Assembly (NCBI GenBank): GCA_900547285.1
Contig: URGF01000095.1
Location: forward strand, 1-7,193
Length of the DNA stretch: 7,193 nt
Direction of reading: 5' to 3'
Origin: an uncultured Collinsella sp.
Lineage (GTDB): Bacteria > Actinomycetota > Coriobacteriia > Coriobacteriales > Coriobacteriaceae
The translations under genes were made by a program, and so were the position numbers. This document shows, piece by piece, positions 1 through 6,760 of the stretch. Position 1 is the stretch's first letter. Every line of letters begins with the position of its first letter. The notes beneath the pieces were generated by a model. It was not told the origin of the DNA. It did no database searches and worked only from the letters and a program-made list of their open reading frames with translations.

Positions 1-2548
1 AAAGGGCGGAGGCGGGGCATTCCCCGCCTCTTACACCACATCTCTGCGCGCTACCCACCGTTGCAACCTGGTCCATATTCACGCTGTAGAGCGCAAACTC
101 CGCACGCTCGAGCGTCGCACCGACCTGCTGGGCGTCATACTTGGTCATCGTGATGCCGTAGCCGTTGCCACCTGCGCTGGCAGAAGCTTTTTTAATTTCC
201 CATGTTTGACCATCAGTCGCAGAACCGTCCTTCACACCCGTAAGCATGGCGGTATTGGATAGAGGAACCTTGTTGCCAGGGTTTCCGGTCGGGATAACCT
301 CATACTCGACCTGGAGGTATTTCTTGTCGGGTACCTTAAGCGTCAACTTCGTACGCGAGCCAGTTTCATCCTTGACCTGCTCCACCTTCGACGAATAGTC
401 CTTATCAGCCAGCGGTGACCAGGCACCATACACCCACTCATAGACCTTAAGCGTCGACGGCACCAGCGTGCACTTGGCATCCATGGTATCGACGAGCTCA
501 AGGAAGTCGGTGCCGTTTTTAAGGGCAACGGCAGACTCGTTAACAAGAATGGTGTACTTAATGCGGTTGCTACTACTGACCTGTTCACCAGTCTTTTTGA
601 TAACGTTGTTCTTGATGGTGACGGTGCCACTGCCGGATTCGAACTTCTTGCTTCCCGACTCGGCGCTGGCCTTGTTGGCGAACTTCACCTCGTTTGTGGA
701 GGTATCGAGCTCACCGCGCTTGACCGCCGTCTTGTACGTGAGCTTTGCGTAGCCGGCATAGCTTTCAAGCTCAGTCGTGGGGATGGAGAAGGTGACCGTA
801 TTGCCGTTGCGGCTGACGTTGTCGGCGGCGAGCGTCCGACCCGTAACGACCTCCTTGGCCTCGCCTCCGCGATGAAGCCCCGTATGTTTATCATAGGGGT
901 TCTGCACGAGCGTATACTTTGCGGAATTCGCAACATAGCTCATACCATCCGGAAGGCTATCAACGATATTCAGCGGTTTCCCGCCCAGCTTTCCAGCTCC
1001 ATAGTATTCGAACTCGCCATTTGCGCCCTTATTACCCTTTTGGCGGTTTGCATACACCGTCCAGTCGACGATCCAGGCGCCCTTCTCATCCGAGCCGTCA
1101 ACGGTATGCCAATCGAAGTTCTCAACCCAAGACACCTTCGACTCCGTTTCCGGCTTCTCGACCGCGGGCGCCGTTTCTTGGTTGACAACGTACTTGACGG
1201 GTTCGGTGAACGGCCACTGTAGTCTCAGGCCCGGTGCTTTGACCGCTGCGAAGTTTGAGTACCAGCCCGACAGCGCTTCTGATGTGGTGTCGTAGGTGAT
1301 AACGGCGTAGTCCTCGTTCTCGAGAGCGGCTTTCACGTTGTCGGTAACGATGATTTTGAGGTCGTAGTTTTTCTTTGTTTCATTACCCGGATAGCTGGTC
1401 GTTGGTCTCCAGTCGGTGCCCGGAACCAGCTTGGTATTGCCGATTTTAATGGTAATGGAGCTTTCGTCGACACCAAGCTTCTGCGACCATGCCGACTGAA
1501 ACGTGTCTTTCACCGTCACCTCGCCTGGATGGGCCGCATTGACGATCGCCTTCAGCGCGACCTTCGTCTCCCACGTCGCCCTGCCCGTCGTCGCCGCCTC
1601 ATCGTATCTCACGAGCCTCTTGGCGATCGGCACAACACCCGTCAGCTGCGGCGTGAAACTGCCATCATCGCTACCGGAAACGGAGCCTCCGCGCTCGATG
1701 GCCGCGCTGTTGCGCACAGTGTCGTACGAGCTCGTGTCGTTCATCTTGGTGTGATAAACGATGCAGTAGGTGGCGTACTTATCCTCAAGGTTGTTCGGGA
1801 ACGTATAGGAAAAGGAATAATCCTTAGGTTCAAGTTTTCTTTCACAAATCTTGACTCCGCTCGCCTCCGAGTCGCCTTTGTAAACCGTAAAGTTGCCCGT
1901 ATACGTCTGTTTTCCGTCCAGATTATCAGTGAACATGTAGCCGCTCATGTCGGCCTTGAGCTTGCCTTGGTTGAGCTTGACCGTCCACTTGATGTCCGAC
2001 GGCGTGCCTGAGCCATTGGACTTCTTGATCATGTCATAGCCGAATGTAACAGGCTCAGCCGTAGCTGTTCTGTTATCGCTGTCGCTTGAGCCAGCCCAAT
2101 TCCACGTTGCCGTATTCTCAGCTTTGATCAAATCGCCGCCGTTCGCGGCAACGCCGCTCTTCAGCACCGTATCGTACGTGATCGTGTGGTTGCCCTGGGA
2201 AAGGTTGCCCAGGCTGTCGAGGGTTACGACCTGGCCGTCGATCATCGGCTGGGAGTCAAGCTTCTTGCCGTCGAGCTTGAAACTGTCGTTCACAAAGTCG
2301 AAGTTGTCGCCCAGCGTATCAGTGAAGCTAACGTCCGTAGCATACGACTCTACGGTAAGCGTAACAGTCCAGGTAACCTTGGCCACGCCATCTGCGCCCT
2401 GGGAGAAGGTCCCCGACTTCGTCCCCGTGACTTTGCCGTCCTTGGTAGGGATTTTGATCGTTCCCACACCAGGGAACACGACAGATGCGCTGCTGCCTGA
2501 GCCGGTGCCCCTTGCCTGCAAGCTCGAACGAGAAATTGGCTCCGACAT
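1..2548 (-). CDS. Downstream portion of the adhesin: five isopeptide-type modules plus start of a Cna_B domain, 3' end outside window
   Basis: This frame has no stop from the window edge up past 2548. Its first usable ATG is at 2546-2548 (MSEPISRSSLQARGTG), with GGAG four bases upstream, so a gene finder could call it as separate; biologically it is the continuation of the gene starting at 3005. Translated alone it would lack a signal peptide and could not be exported normally. It holds repeated modules with recurring W-[TE]-V, V-x-D-[TSN]-[LFM], Y-[DHKE]-[TV] and N-x-A motifs. Paired lysines (K327/K328, K803/K804, numbered in the restored frame) or K462 begin modules 2, 5 and 3 and are candidate crosslink lysines. 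Known Cna_B and SpaA proteins use this fold for protease-resistant stalks. The last 16 or so codons at the window edge (SAQRCGVRGGECPASA) do not fit a Cna_B domain. Confidence 0.7.
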   Translation of the reverse strand, partial: MSEPISRSSLQARGTGSGSSASVVFPGVGTIKIPTKDGKVTGTKSGTFSQGADGVAKVTWTVTLTVESYATDVSFTDTLGDNFDFVNDSFKLDGKKLDSQPMIDGQVVTLDSLGNLSQGNHTITYDTVLKSGVAANGGDLIKAENTATWNWAGSSDSDNRTATAEPVTFGYDMIKKSNGSGTPSDIKWTVKLNQGKLKADMSGYMFTDNLDGKQTYTGNFTVYKGDSEASGVKICERKLEPKDYSFSYTFPNNLEDKYATYCIVYHTKMNDTSSYDTVRNSAAIERGGSVSGSDDGSFTPQLTGVVPIAKRLVRYDEAATTGRATWETKVALKAIVNAAHPGEVTVKDTFQSAWSQKLGVDESSITIKIGNTKLVPGTDWRPTTSYPGNETKKNYDLKIIVTDNVKAALENEDYAVITYDTTSEALSGWYSNFAAVKAPGLRLQWPFTEPVKYVVNQETAPAVEKPETESKVSWVENFDWHTVDGSDEKGAWIVDWTVYANRQKGNKGANGEFEYYGAGKLGGKPLNIVDSLPDGMSYVANSAKYTLVQNPYDKHTGLHRGGEAKEVVTGRTLAADNVSRNGNTVTFSIPTTELESYAGYAKLTYKTAVKRGELDTSTNEVKFANKASAESGSKKFESGSGTVTIKNNVIKKTGEQVSSSNRIKYTILVNESAVALKNGTDFLELVDTMDAKCTLVPSTLKVYEWVYGAWSPLADKDYSSKVEQVKDETGSRTKLTLKVPDKKYLQVEYEVIPTGNPGNKVPLSNTAMLTGVKDGSATDGQTWEIKKASASAGGNGYGITMTKYDAQQVGATLERAEFALYSVNMDQVATVGSAQRCGVRGGECPASAL
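9..30 (-). terminator. Terminator-like hairpin at the left edge
   Basis: GAGGCGGGG and CCCCGCCTC form a perfect 9-bp stem around a four-base loop. On the minus strand four further pairs are possible (GGTG with CGCC) if a TAA is bulged out, and the following bases are CTTT before the window ends. It lies inside the open adhesin frame but just after an out-of-frame TAA (31-33). A U-tract cannot be confirmed because the window ends here. Confidence 0.4.
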
Positions 2549-3005
2549 AAATCTCCGCAGGGTTTGACGCAAGCCAGTTTTTGTCAAACGCAAAGATGAC
2601 CTTATTGTCCTTAATCTTCCACGTGCCAGCCTTGGCGGCAGTGGCTTCCGGACCCTCCATGAGGTCGCCGCCGTCGTTGTCGTCAACGACAATGGTGTCG
2701 GGCAGCTTATAGACAGCGATGTTCTTCTCGGGCGTAGGCGCCTTGCCGCCTTTGAATTGTGCCGAGAAAGCTCCATAGAGCGTCGAAGTGGACGTTACGG
2801 GATCCTCGAGCTTTTGAGTGTGGTGCTCATCGGTATACAGCCTGACATCAACCGTCGCCGTATCCCCATCGATCGCAATCGGATCGGGCTTCGCAACGTC
2901 ATCGGCGCGCACGGGGGATGCGCCGTGAAAAACTGCGGCGGTGAGGCTAATCAAAATGAAGATCAGGGCCGCCATACCAAGCGACCGCGAGCGGTGTGCG
3001 TCCAT
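2328..3005 (-). CDS. N-terminal fragment of the adhesin, 225 aa as written
   Basis: This is the first reading frame of the broken adhesin. The ATG at 3003-3005 is preceded by AAGGGA five bases upstream, and the first 34 residues form a signal peptide, so the start is well supported. Residues 35-165 look like a secreted adhesin domain rich in beta strands (for example GTWKIKDNKVIFAFDKNW). From residue 166 the composition changes abruptly to Arg/Gln/Gly-rich sequence (GHRLRQQRICRVPWCG), which is the wrong frame of the following domain, and it stops at TAG 2328-2330. If really made, the product would be a short secreted protein without any wall anchor. Its last 60 residues should not be interpreted functionally. 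Confidence 0.7.
   Translation of the reverse strand: MDAHRSRSLGMAALIFILISLTAAVFHGASPVRADDVAKPDPIAIDGDTATVDVRLYTDEHHTQKLEDPVTSTSTLYGAFSAQFKGGKAPTPEKNIAVYKLPDTIVVDDNDGGDLMEGPEATAAKAGTWKIKDNKVIFAFDKNWLASNPAEIYVGANFSFELAGKGHRLRQQRICRVPWCGNDQNPYQGRQSHGDEVGDLLPGRRWRGQGYLDCYAYRRVVCYGR
2508..2511 (-). other. Probable frameshift site in the adhesin (GGGG run)
   Basis: On the minus strand the sequence reads GCAAGGGGCACCGGC. Reading GGC-AAG-GGG-CAC leads into the 225-residue dead end. Skipping one G gives AAG-GGC-ACC-GGC and continues the adhesin (KGTGSGSSASVVFPGV) with no stop to the edge. The change is therefore one extra G, or equivalently a two-base loss nearby. The run is short for classical slipped-strand phase variation but is a plausible sequencing or replication slip site. 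Confidence 0.75.
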
Positions 3006-3010
3006 AGTTG

Positions 3011-3016
3011 TCCCTT
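3011..3016 (-). promoter_or_regulatory. Ribosome binding site of the adhesin
   Basis: AAGGGA lies five bases before the ATG at 3003-3005 on the minus strand. It fixes the start ahead of the signal peptide rather than at the internal Met 11. Confidence 0.6.
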
Positions 3017-3223
3017 AATTCCTACAACACAGTGTGGAATACGGCGAATCGTCGGATCGAACACAAACCCCAACATCAACGAGAACCTACCTAGCGCATT
3101 GCAAGAACCCATTGGGGAGCAGTTTCTAAGACGGTTCGTCTATGCCACAATGCATAAAATACAATATAGATACCAGTCATGTAAACCGCAGGTAAAGAGG
3201 TCTTTTAATGTAATACCAGTTGA

Positions 3224-3251
3224 TATTTATCTGTTAACGGTTTTGTATCAA
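3224..3251 (-). promoter_or_regulatory. Candidate promoter of the adhesin gene
   Basis: On the minus strand TTGATA (3246-3251) and TAAATA (3224-3229) are separated by 16 bases, in the AT-rich part of the gap. It would leave a leader of roughly 210 bases. A second, weaker pair is TTTACA (3180-3185) with TATTTT (3156-3161), spacer 18. Neither is experimentally supported. Confidence 0.3.
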
Positions 3252-3337
3252 AGCGGTTATATCCTGTGGAATTATGTATATGTTTAAACAACTTTACTTT
3301 GGCTGGAAAGCCGCTCGGGGGATAACCTCCTCCACCG

Positions 3338-3367
3338 TGGTGCAAAGTAACCTGTCCCCTTGCACCA
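3338..3367. repeat. REP-like palindrome next to the typA terminator
   Basis: TGGTGCAA (3338-3345) and TTGCACCA (3360-3367) form a perfect 8-bp inverted repeat around 14 bases that include CCTGTCCCC. The layout resembles small REP-type intergenic palindromes that are scattered in some genomes and associated with REP-associated tyrosine transposases. No other copy lies in this window, so repetitiveness is an inference. Confidence 0.4.
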
Positions 3368-3401
3368 AAAAGGGCGCCGACCATTGCGGTCGACGCCCTT
3401 T
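3367..3401 (-). terminator. Rho-independent terminator of typA
   Basis: On the minus strand GGGCGTCGACC pairs with GGTCGGCGCCC (11 bp, one G-U pair) around the loop GCAAT, with AAA before and TTTTT after. It starts about 27 bases after the typA stop. On the plus strand the wobble becomes a C-A mismatch, so it fits minus-strand transcription better. Confidence 0.85.
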
Positions 3402-3428
3402 CTTATTGGCGGTTATAAGCCCCAGCGC

Positions 3429-5267
3429 TTATTTGTTGACCTGGCCGGCGCGAACGGCAGCCTTCTTGCGGTCGGTGGCGTTGAGCAGACGCTTGCGCAG
3501 GCGGATGTTCTTGGGAGTAATCTCGACCAGCTCGTCGTCGGCGATGTACTCCAGCGCTTCCTCCAGCGAGAAGGTGCGGGGAGGCACCAGCTGGACGGAA
3601 ATATCGGAGGTCGAGGAACGCTGGTTGCCCAGGTTCTTGGTACGCGCGATGTTGACGACCATGTCGCCGGCCTTGCTGCGCTCGCCCACGATCATACCCT
3701 CATAGCACTCGGTGCCCGGCTCAACAAACAGCTGGCCGCGCTCCTGCAGCGTACCCAGAGCATAGGCAACGGCCTTCTCGGTGGTCATGGAGATCATGGC
3801 GCCGTTCTGACGGTTGCCGATCTCGCCGGCGTAAGGACCATACTCCAGGAAGGTGTGGTAGAACACGCCCTCGCCGTGGGTGACGTTCATGATGCGGTTC
3901 TTAAGACCCATGATGCCGCGGGTCGGAATCTTAAACTCGAGGTGCGTCACGATGCCCGAGGTATCCATGCTCGTCATGATGCCGCCGGAGGTGCCGAAGA
4001 CCTCAACGACCTTGCCCGAGTACTCGTCCGGACACTCGACGACGGCCTGCTCGACGGGCTCCATCTTGTTGCCGTTCTCGTCCTTCTTAAACAGAACGCG
4101 GGGACGACCGACCTGGAACTCAAAGCCCTCGCGGCGCATGGACTCCATCAGGACGGACAGGTGCAGGATGCCGCGGCCCGAGACCTCGACGCCGCTCTTG
4201 TCCTCGAGCTCCTCGATCTTCATGGTCACGTTGTTCTCGGCCTCGTTGAACAGGCGCTCCTTAAGCTGACGGGCGCCCACGATGTCGCCATCACGGCCGA
4301 CGAGCGGGGAGGTCGAAGCCTCAAAGACGATGGACAGGGTCGGCGGGTCGATCTCGATGGGCTCGAGCTCGACAGGGTTCTCGGGGTCGGTGTAAACATC
4401 GCCGATATCGGTGCGGTCAATACCCACGACAGCGGCGATATCGCCGGCGCCGACTTCCTGGCACTCGGTGCGGCCCAGGTAGTCGAAGGTAAAGAGCTGC
4501 TTGACGGTAGCGGTGGCGCTGGAGCCGTCGTTCTTCACAACCAGAATCTGGTCGCCCTGGTGAATGGCGCCGGAATACACGCGACCGATGCCGATACGGC
4601 CAACGAAGTTGGAGTGGTCGATGGTCACGCACTGCATGGCCAGCGGGGCGTTCTCGTCAACCTCGGGCGCGGGCATGTCGTCGATGATCATATCGAGCAG
4701 CGGATACATGTCCATGTTGCCGTCGTTGGGATCGAGGCGGGCAAAGCCATTCATGGCGCTGGCGTAGACCACGTGCTCCATGGCGAACTCAAGCTGGTCG
4801 TCGGTGGCGCCCAGGTCGGCCATAAGGTCGAGACAGTCGTTGTAGGCCTTCTCGGGGTTAGCACCCGGACGGTCGATCTTGTTGATGACGATCATGATCT
4901 TAAGGCCGGTGTCGATAGCGTGACGCAGCACGAAGCGGGTCTGGGGCATGGGGCCCTCAAAAGCGTCGACCAGCAGCAGGGCGCCGTCGGCCATACGCAG
5001 CACGCGCTCGACCTCGCCGCCAAAGTCGGCGTGGCCCGGGGTGTCGATGACGTTGATCTTGGCGTCCTTGTACTCGATAGAGATGTTCTTGGCGAGAATC
5101 GTAATGCCGCGCTCGCGCTCCTGGTCGTTGGAATCCAGGACGCGGTCCTCGACCTGCTGGTTGGCACGGAAGGCGTCCGTGGCACGCAGGAGCTTGTCGA
5201 CCATCGTCGTCTTGCCGTGGTCGACGTGAGCGATGATGGCGATGTTCCTCAGATTGTCTACGCGCAT
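3429..5267 (-). CDS. typA: Translational GTPase TypA/BipA
   Basis: A complete 612-residue member of the TypA/BipA family, the usual length. It is a ribosome-binding GTPase related to EF-G and LepA, known for roles in 50S assembly and growth under cold or stress. All GTPase motifs are present: P-loop AHVDHGKT (13-20), switch I RGITIL (53-58), DTPGH (75-79), NKID (129-132) and SAMNG (170-174). Domain II and the EF-G-like domains follow, and the BipA-specific C-terminal part contains GNRQNGAMIS and the late segment EYIADDELVEITP. The ATG at 5265-5267 has GGGGA five bases upstream. It is followed by a strong terminator and preceded by about 117 bases of non-coding DNA, so it may be transcribed alone or by read-through from the upstream genes. 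No key residue is missing. The identification is secure. Confidence 0.98.
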   Translation of the reverse strand: MRVDNLRNIAIIAHVDHGKTTMVDKLLRATDAFRANQQVEDRVLDSNDQERERGITILAKNISIEYKDAKINVIDTPGHADFGGEVERVLRMADGALLLVDAFEGPMPQTRFVLRHAIDTGLKIMIVINKIDRPGANPEKAYNDCLDLMADLGATDDQLEFAMEHVVYASAMNGFARLDPNDGNMDMYPLLDMIIDDMPAPEVDENAPLAMQCVTIDHSNFVGRIGIGRVYSGAIHQGDQILVVKNDGSSATATVKQLFTFDYLGRTECQEVGAGDIAAVVGIDRTDIGDVYTDPENPVELEPIEIDPPTLSIVFEASTSPLVGRDGDIVGARQLKERLFNEAENNVTMKIEELEDKSGVEVSGRGILHLSVLMESMRREGFEFQVGRPRVLFKKDENGNKMEPVEQAVVECPDEYSGKVVEVFGTSGGIMTSMDTSGIVTHLEFKIPTRGIMGLKNRIMNVTHGEGVFYHTFLEYGPYAGEIGNRQNGAMISMTTEKAVAYALGTLQERGQLFVEPGTECYEGMIVGERSKAGDMVVNIARTKNLGNQRSSTSDISVQLVPPRTFSLEEALEYIADDELVEITPKNIRLRKRLLNATDRKKAAVRAGQVNK

Positions 5268-5384
5268 GTAGTTCCCCTATCTTCTATCTATATACAACCG
5301 GCACGCGTATGCGGCCCGCCCAGCGATACAACGCTCAGCGGGAATATTGAGCCTTTTACCGAAAACTCGTTTATTTTAGCGATT
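5268..5384. other. Intergenic region upstream of typA
   Basis: The half next to the upstream gene is AT-rich; the half next to typA includes a GC-rich patch and then TATATA (5289-5294) on the minus strand without a matching -35 element. No clear promoter or terminator can be named, so both co-transcription with the upstream genes and an independent typA promoter remain possible. Confidence 0.3.
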
Positions 5385-5834
5385 TTAGATGAGAGGGGTT
5401 TCCTCACCTGCAGGTTCAGGGTCGCTCCACATAAAACCATCGCCGGCGCCCATGCCCTCATACAGCACATATGCCGAAAAACCACTCTCGAGCGTGGTTT
5501 CGAAGAAGCTCACGAGCAGAGCATCGTGATAGCCGCCGTCAATCTCGACGCAGCCGGTGTAGCCGATGGCATAGCGAGCGATACGGCCCAGGCCCTCGTC
5601 CTTAAGACCCATCTTGTGCTCGGAGATAAAGTTGGTGGCCGCCTCGAGGCACGCCTCTTCGCCATCCTCATCGAGCGCCGCCAGATAACGGTTGGAAGCG
5701 GCGTCCTCAATTGCCACGACCACGCCAGGGTTTTCACCGGCGGCAAGGTCGTCCAAGAACGCGCCGATCAGATCGCACACCATGGCGTCGAGCTCGGCGG
5801 AGACGTTACCGGCGTCCTGCATATCCTGTGCCAT
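5385..5834 (-). CDS. Conserved-looking acidic protein of unknown function, 149 aa
   Basis: I do not recognise this family. The protein is strikingly acidic: by count 30 Asp/Glu against 5 Lys/Arg. It has no signal peptide or membrane segment and should be cytoplasmic. Residues 12-32 look like an acidic helix, about 37-53 a beta strand and turn, and 84-126 a strand-rich core with several aromatic residues (YAIGYTGCVEIDGGYHDALL, then YVLYEGMG). The tail 129-149 is Gly/Pro/Glu-rich and probably flexible. GGAAGG lies eight bases before the ATG at 5832-5834, supporting that start over Met 5. It sits 30 bases after the membrane protein gene and upstream of typA, so it is likely in an operon with the former. 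The well-formed frame and ribosome binding site make it a real gene; its function is open. Confidence 0.8.
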   Translation of the reverse strand: MAQDMQDAGNVSAELDAMVCDLIGAFLDDLAAGENPGVVVAIEDAASNRYLAALDEDGEEACLEAATNFISEHKMGLKDEGLGRIARYAIGYTGCVEIDGGYHDALLVSFFETTLESGFSAYVLYEGMGAGDGFMWSDPEPAGEETPLI

Positions 5835-5864
5835 CTTTAGACCTTCCCATCGAGTCTGGCGTCA

Positions 5865-6254
5865 TTACAGTTCTTGTGCCTCGGCGGCGATCTTAGCGGC
5901 AGCGTCGCGGGTGCGCATCATATCCATCGCGCGCTTGTCGAGCACCTTGATCTGACTGGTCAGCATGACCGCATCGACCACACCCCAGATCACGAGGCCC
6001 GTAGAGATCGAAAACCCAAGCGCACCAACTGTACCACGAAGGCGCGAGCAGATTGCCGCGACAAGGGCGGAGACGACAACCATCTTGATAAACGAGCCGC
6101 GGCGTTCGCGAAGCGTGCGGGCCTGCGTCACATAGGCAATGCGAGCCGCCTCAGAAGCCTCCGAGCGCATCTGGGCCTCGCGCGCAATGGCCGCCGCCTC
6201 AGCCGACATACCGCCGGCCATCAGCGAACGCTCCGCAGCCTGGCCGCCCCACAT
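5865..6254 (-). CDS. Small membrane protein with two transmembrane helices, 129 aa
   Basis: I do not recognise the family. Residues 1-52 are rich in Ala, Glu and Arg and look like a charged helix. Two hydrophobic segments follow, about 54-72 and 76-99, joined by a short SRLRG turn, so this is a helical hairpin in the membrane. The tail 100-129 is another charged, Ala-rich helix. By the positive-inside rule both ends are probably cytoplasmic (R49-R52 before the first helix, K103-R108 after the second). The ATG at 6252-6254 directly touches the stop codon of the DUF151 gene (TAA-ATG) and has no ribosome binding site of its own. An alternative start is Met 12 (6219-6221), with GGAG nine bases upstream. 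Either way, translation is probably coupled to the gene before it. A role as a membrane anchor or scaffold is a guess. Confidence 0.75.
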   Translation of the reverse strand: MWGGQAAERSLMAGGMSAEAAAIAREAQMRSEASEAARIAYVTQARTLRERRGSFIKMVVVSALVAAICSRLRGTVGALGFSISTGLVIWGVVDAVMLTSQIKVLDKRAMDMMRTRDAAAKIAAEAQEL

Positions 6255-6755
6255 TTAGAAGTCATCGGGGGAGAGCGTATGGACGAACTCGTCGAACTTC
6301 TCGAACTCCCGCTCGTCGTCAACTTCCTCGGCATGGGCAGAAACGGTGCCCAGGCGATTCATGATGTCGTCCTCCACAAACATGGGGGCATTGCTGCGCA
6401 CGGCAAGGGCAATGGCATCACTGGGACGCGCATCGATCTTATGCTCTTTGCCATCGGCCAACACGACAACCGTCGCGTAAAACACGGGCGGCTCGGCGCG
6501 AACGATTTCGATGCGTTCGAGCTTGGCACCCAGGGCGCCAACAGTATCGAGCAACAGGTCATGGGTAATCGGGCGCTCGGCGCGGCCGCTATCGATGCCG
6601 CGGCTGATGGCAGCGGCTTCAAACGAACCAGTTTGAATGGAAAGGGAACGCAGTGGCGCGGGCGAGTCCGATTTGCTGCAGCGCTCGCGAAGCACGATAA
6701 GCGATGGCACGGGACCGGCGGCCATGACGATGGTCTCTATGTCGACACGAACCAT
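6255..6755 (-). CDS. DUF151 / bifunctional nuclease family protein
   Basis: The 166-residue product carries the DUF151 (BFN) domain: MVRVDIETIV at the start, the RPITHDLL motif (61-68), and the signature DARPSDAIALAVR (108-120) followed by PMFVEDDIM (124-132). Plant members have been reported to have RNase and DNase activity; bacterial members are widespread and poorly characterised, so nuclease activity here is inferred from family. The acidic tail (about 139-166) is typical and probably disordered. The start at 6753-6755 is chosen because GGAGGT lies five bases upstream and the family begins with this M-V-R-V sequence; an ATG 16 codons earlier only adds an Arg-rich stretch without homologous character. 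It leads the short operon with the membrane protein and the acidic protein. Confidence 0.93.
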   Translation of the reverse strand: MVRVDIETIVMAAGPVPSLIVLRERCSKSDSPAPLRSLSIQTGSFEAAAISRGIDSGRAERPITHDLLLDTVGALGAKLERIEIVRAEPPVFYATVVVLADGKEHKIDARPSDAIALAVRSNAPMFVEDDIMNRLGTVSAHAEEVDDEREFEKFDEFVHTLSPDDF

Positions 6756-6760
6756 GGAAC

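Larger units (their letters stand above)
1..3005 (-). pseudogene. Frameshifted multi-domain surface adhesin (isopeptide-domain type), open at the window edge
   Basis: Reading both frames together gives about 1001 residues in the window. Residues 1-34 are a Sec signal peptide (Arg-rich start, hydrophobic stretch 9-29, V-R-A before D35). Residues about 40-200 resemble the N-terminal adhesin region of Gram-positive surface proteins. Five beta-sandwich modules follow, each with an Asp in an F/V/I-x-D-T/N/S-L/F/M motif (D229, D360, D500, D682, D839) and a later Asn in N-x-A (N297, N432, N584, N777, N917). This suits Lys-Asn isopeptide crosslinks. At about 950 a Cna_B/SpaA domain begins (ITMTKYDAQ, then RAEFALYSV). 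No LPXTG anchor is in the window. The frame breaks at a four-G run near 2508-2511; 836 further codons contain no stop. The product would act on the cell surface in attachment. That the gene is non-functional is inference: a sequencing error or phase variation would give the same picture. Confidence 0.75.
3006..3337. other. AT-rich intergenic region upstream of the adhesin
   Basis: This stretch is clearly richer in A and T than the flanking genes, especially 3145-3300. It holds the candidate promoters and ribosome binding site given separately. I see no convincing small gene in it: the short plus-strand frame from 3274 has no good ribosome binding site and merges into the antisense of typA. 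No riboswitch or T-box sequence was recognised. Confidence 0.5.

Noticed and set aside
2508..2511. Programmed +1 frameshifting
   Set aside because: There is no known slippery motif, rare codon or stop codon at the shift point, so mutation, slippage or sequencing error is simpler.
1529..2567. Plus-strand frames of 104-160 codons within the adhesin region
   Set aside because: They are antisense shadows of the long minus-strand adhesin frame.
2757..3287. A 176-codon plus-strand frame reaching the AT-rich gap
   Set aside because: Its first part is antisense to the adhesin signal peptide region, and the rest is AT-rich non-coding sequence without any recognisable protein pattern.
3301..3320. Small hairpin GGCT-GGAA-AGCC
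   Set aside because: A four-base stem without a T-run is expected by chance.
3360..5840. An 826-codon open frame on the plus strand across typA
   Set aside because: It is the antisense of typA and the acidic gene. Its Val/Asp/His/Gly/Leu-rich text mirrors GC-biased codons on the other strand, it lacks domain-like sequence, and all five GTPase motifs are on the minus strand.
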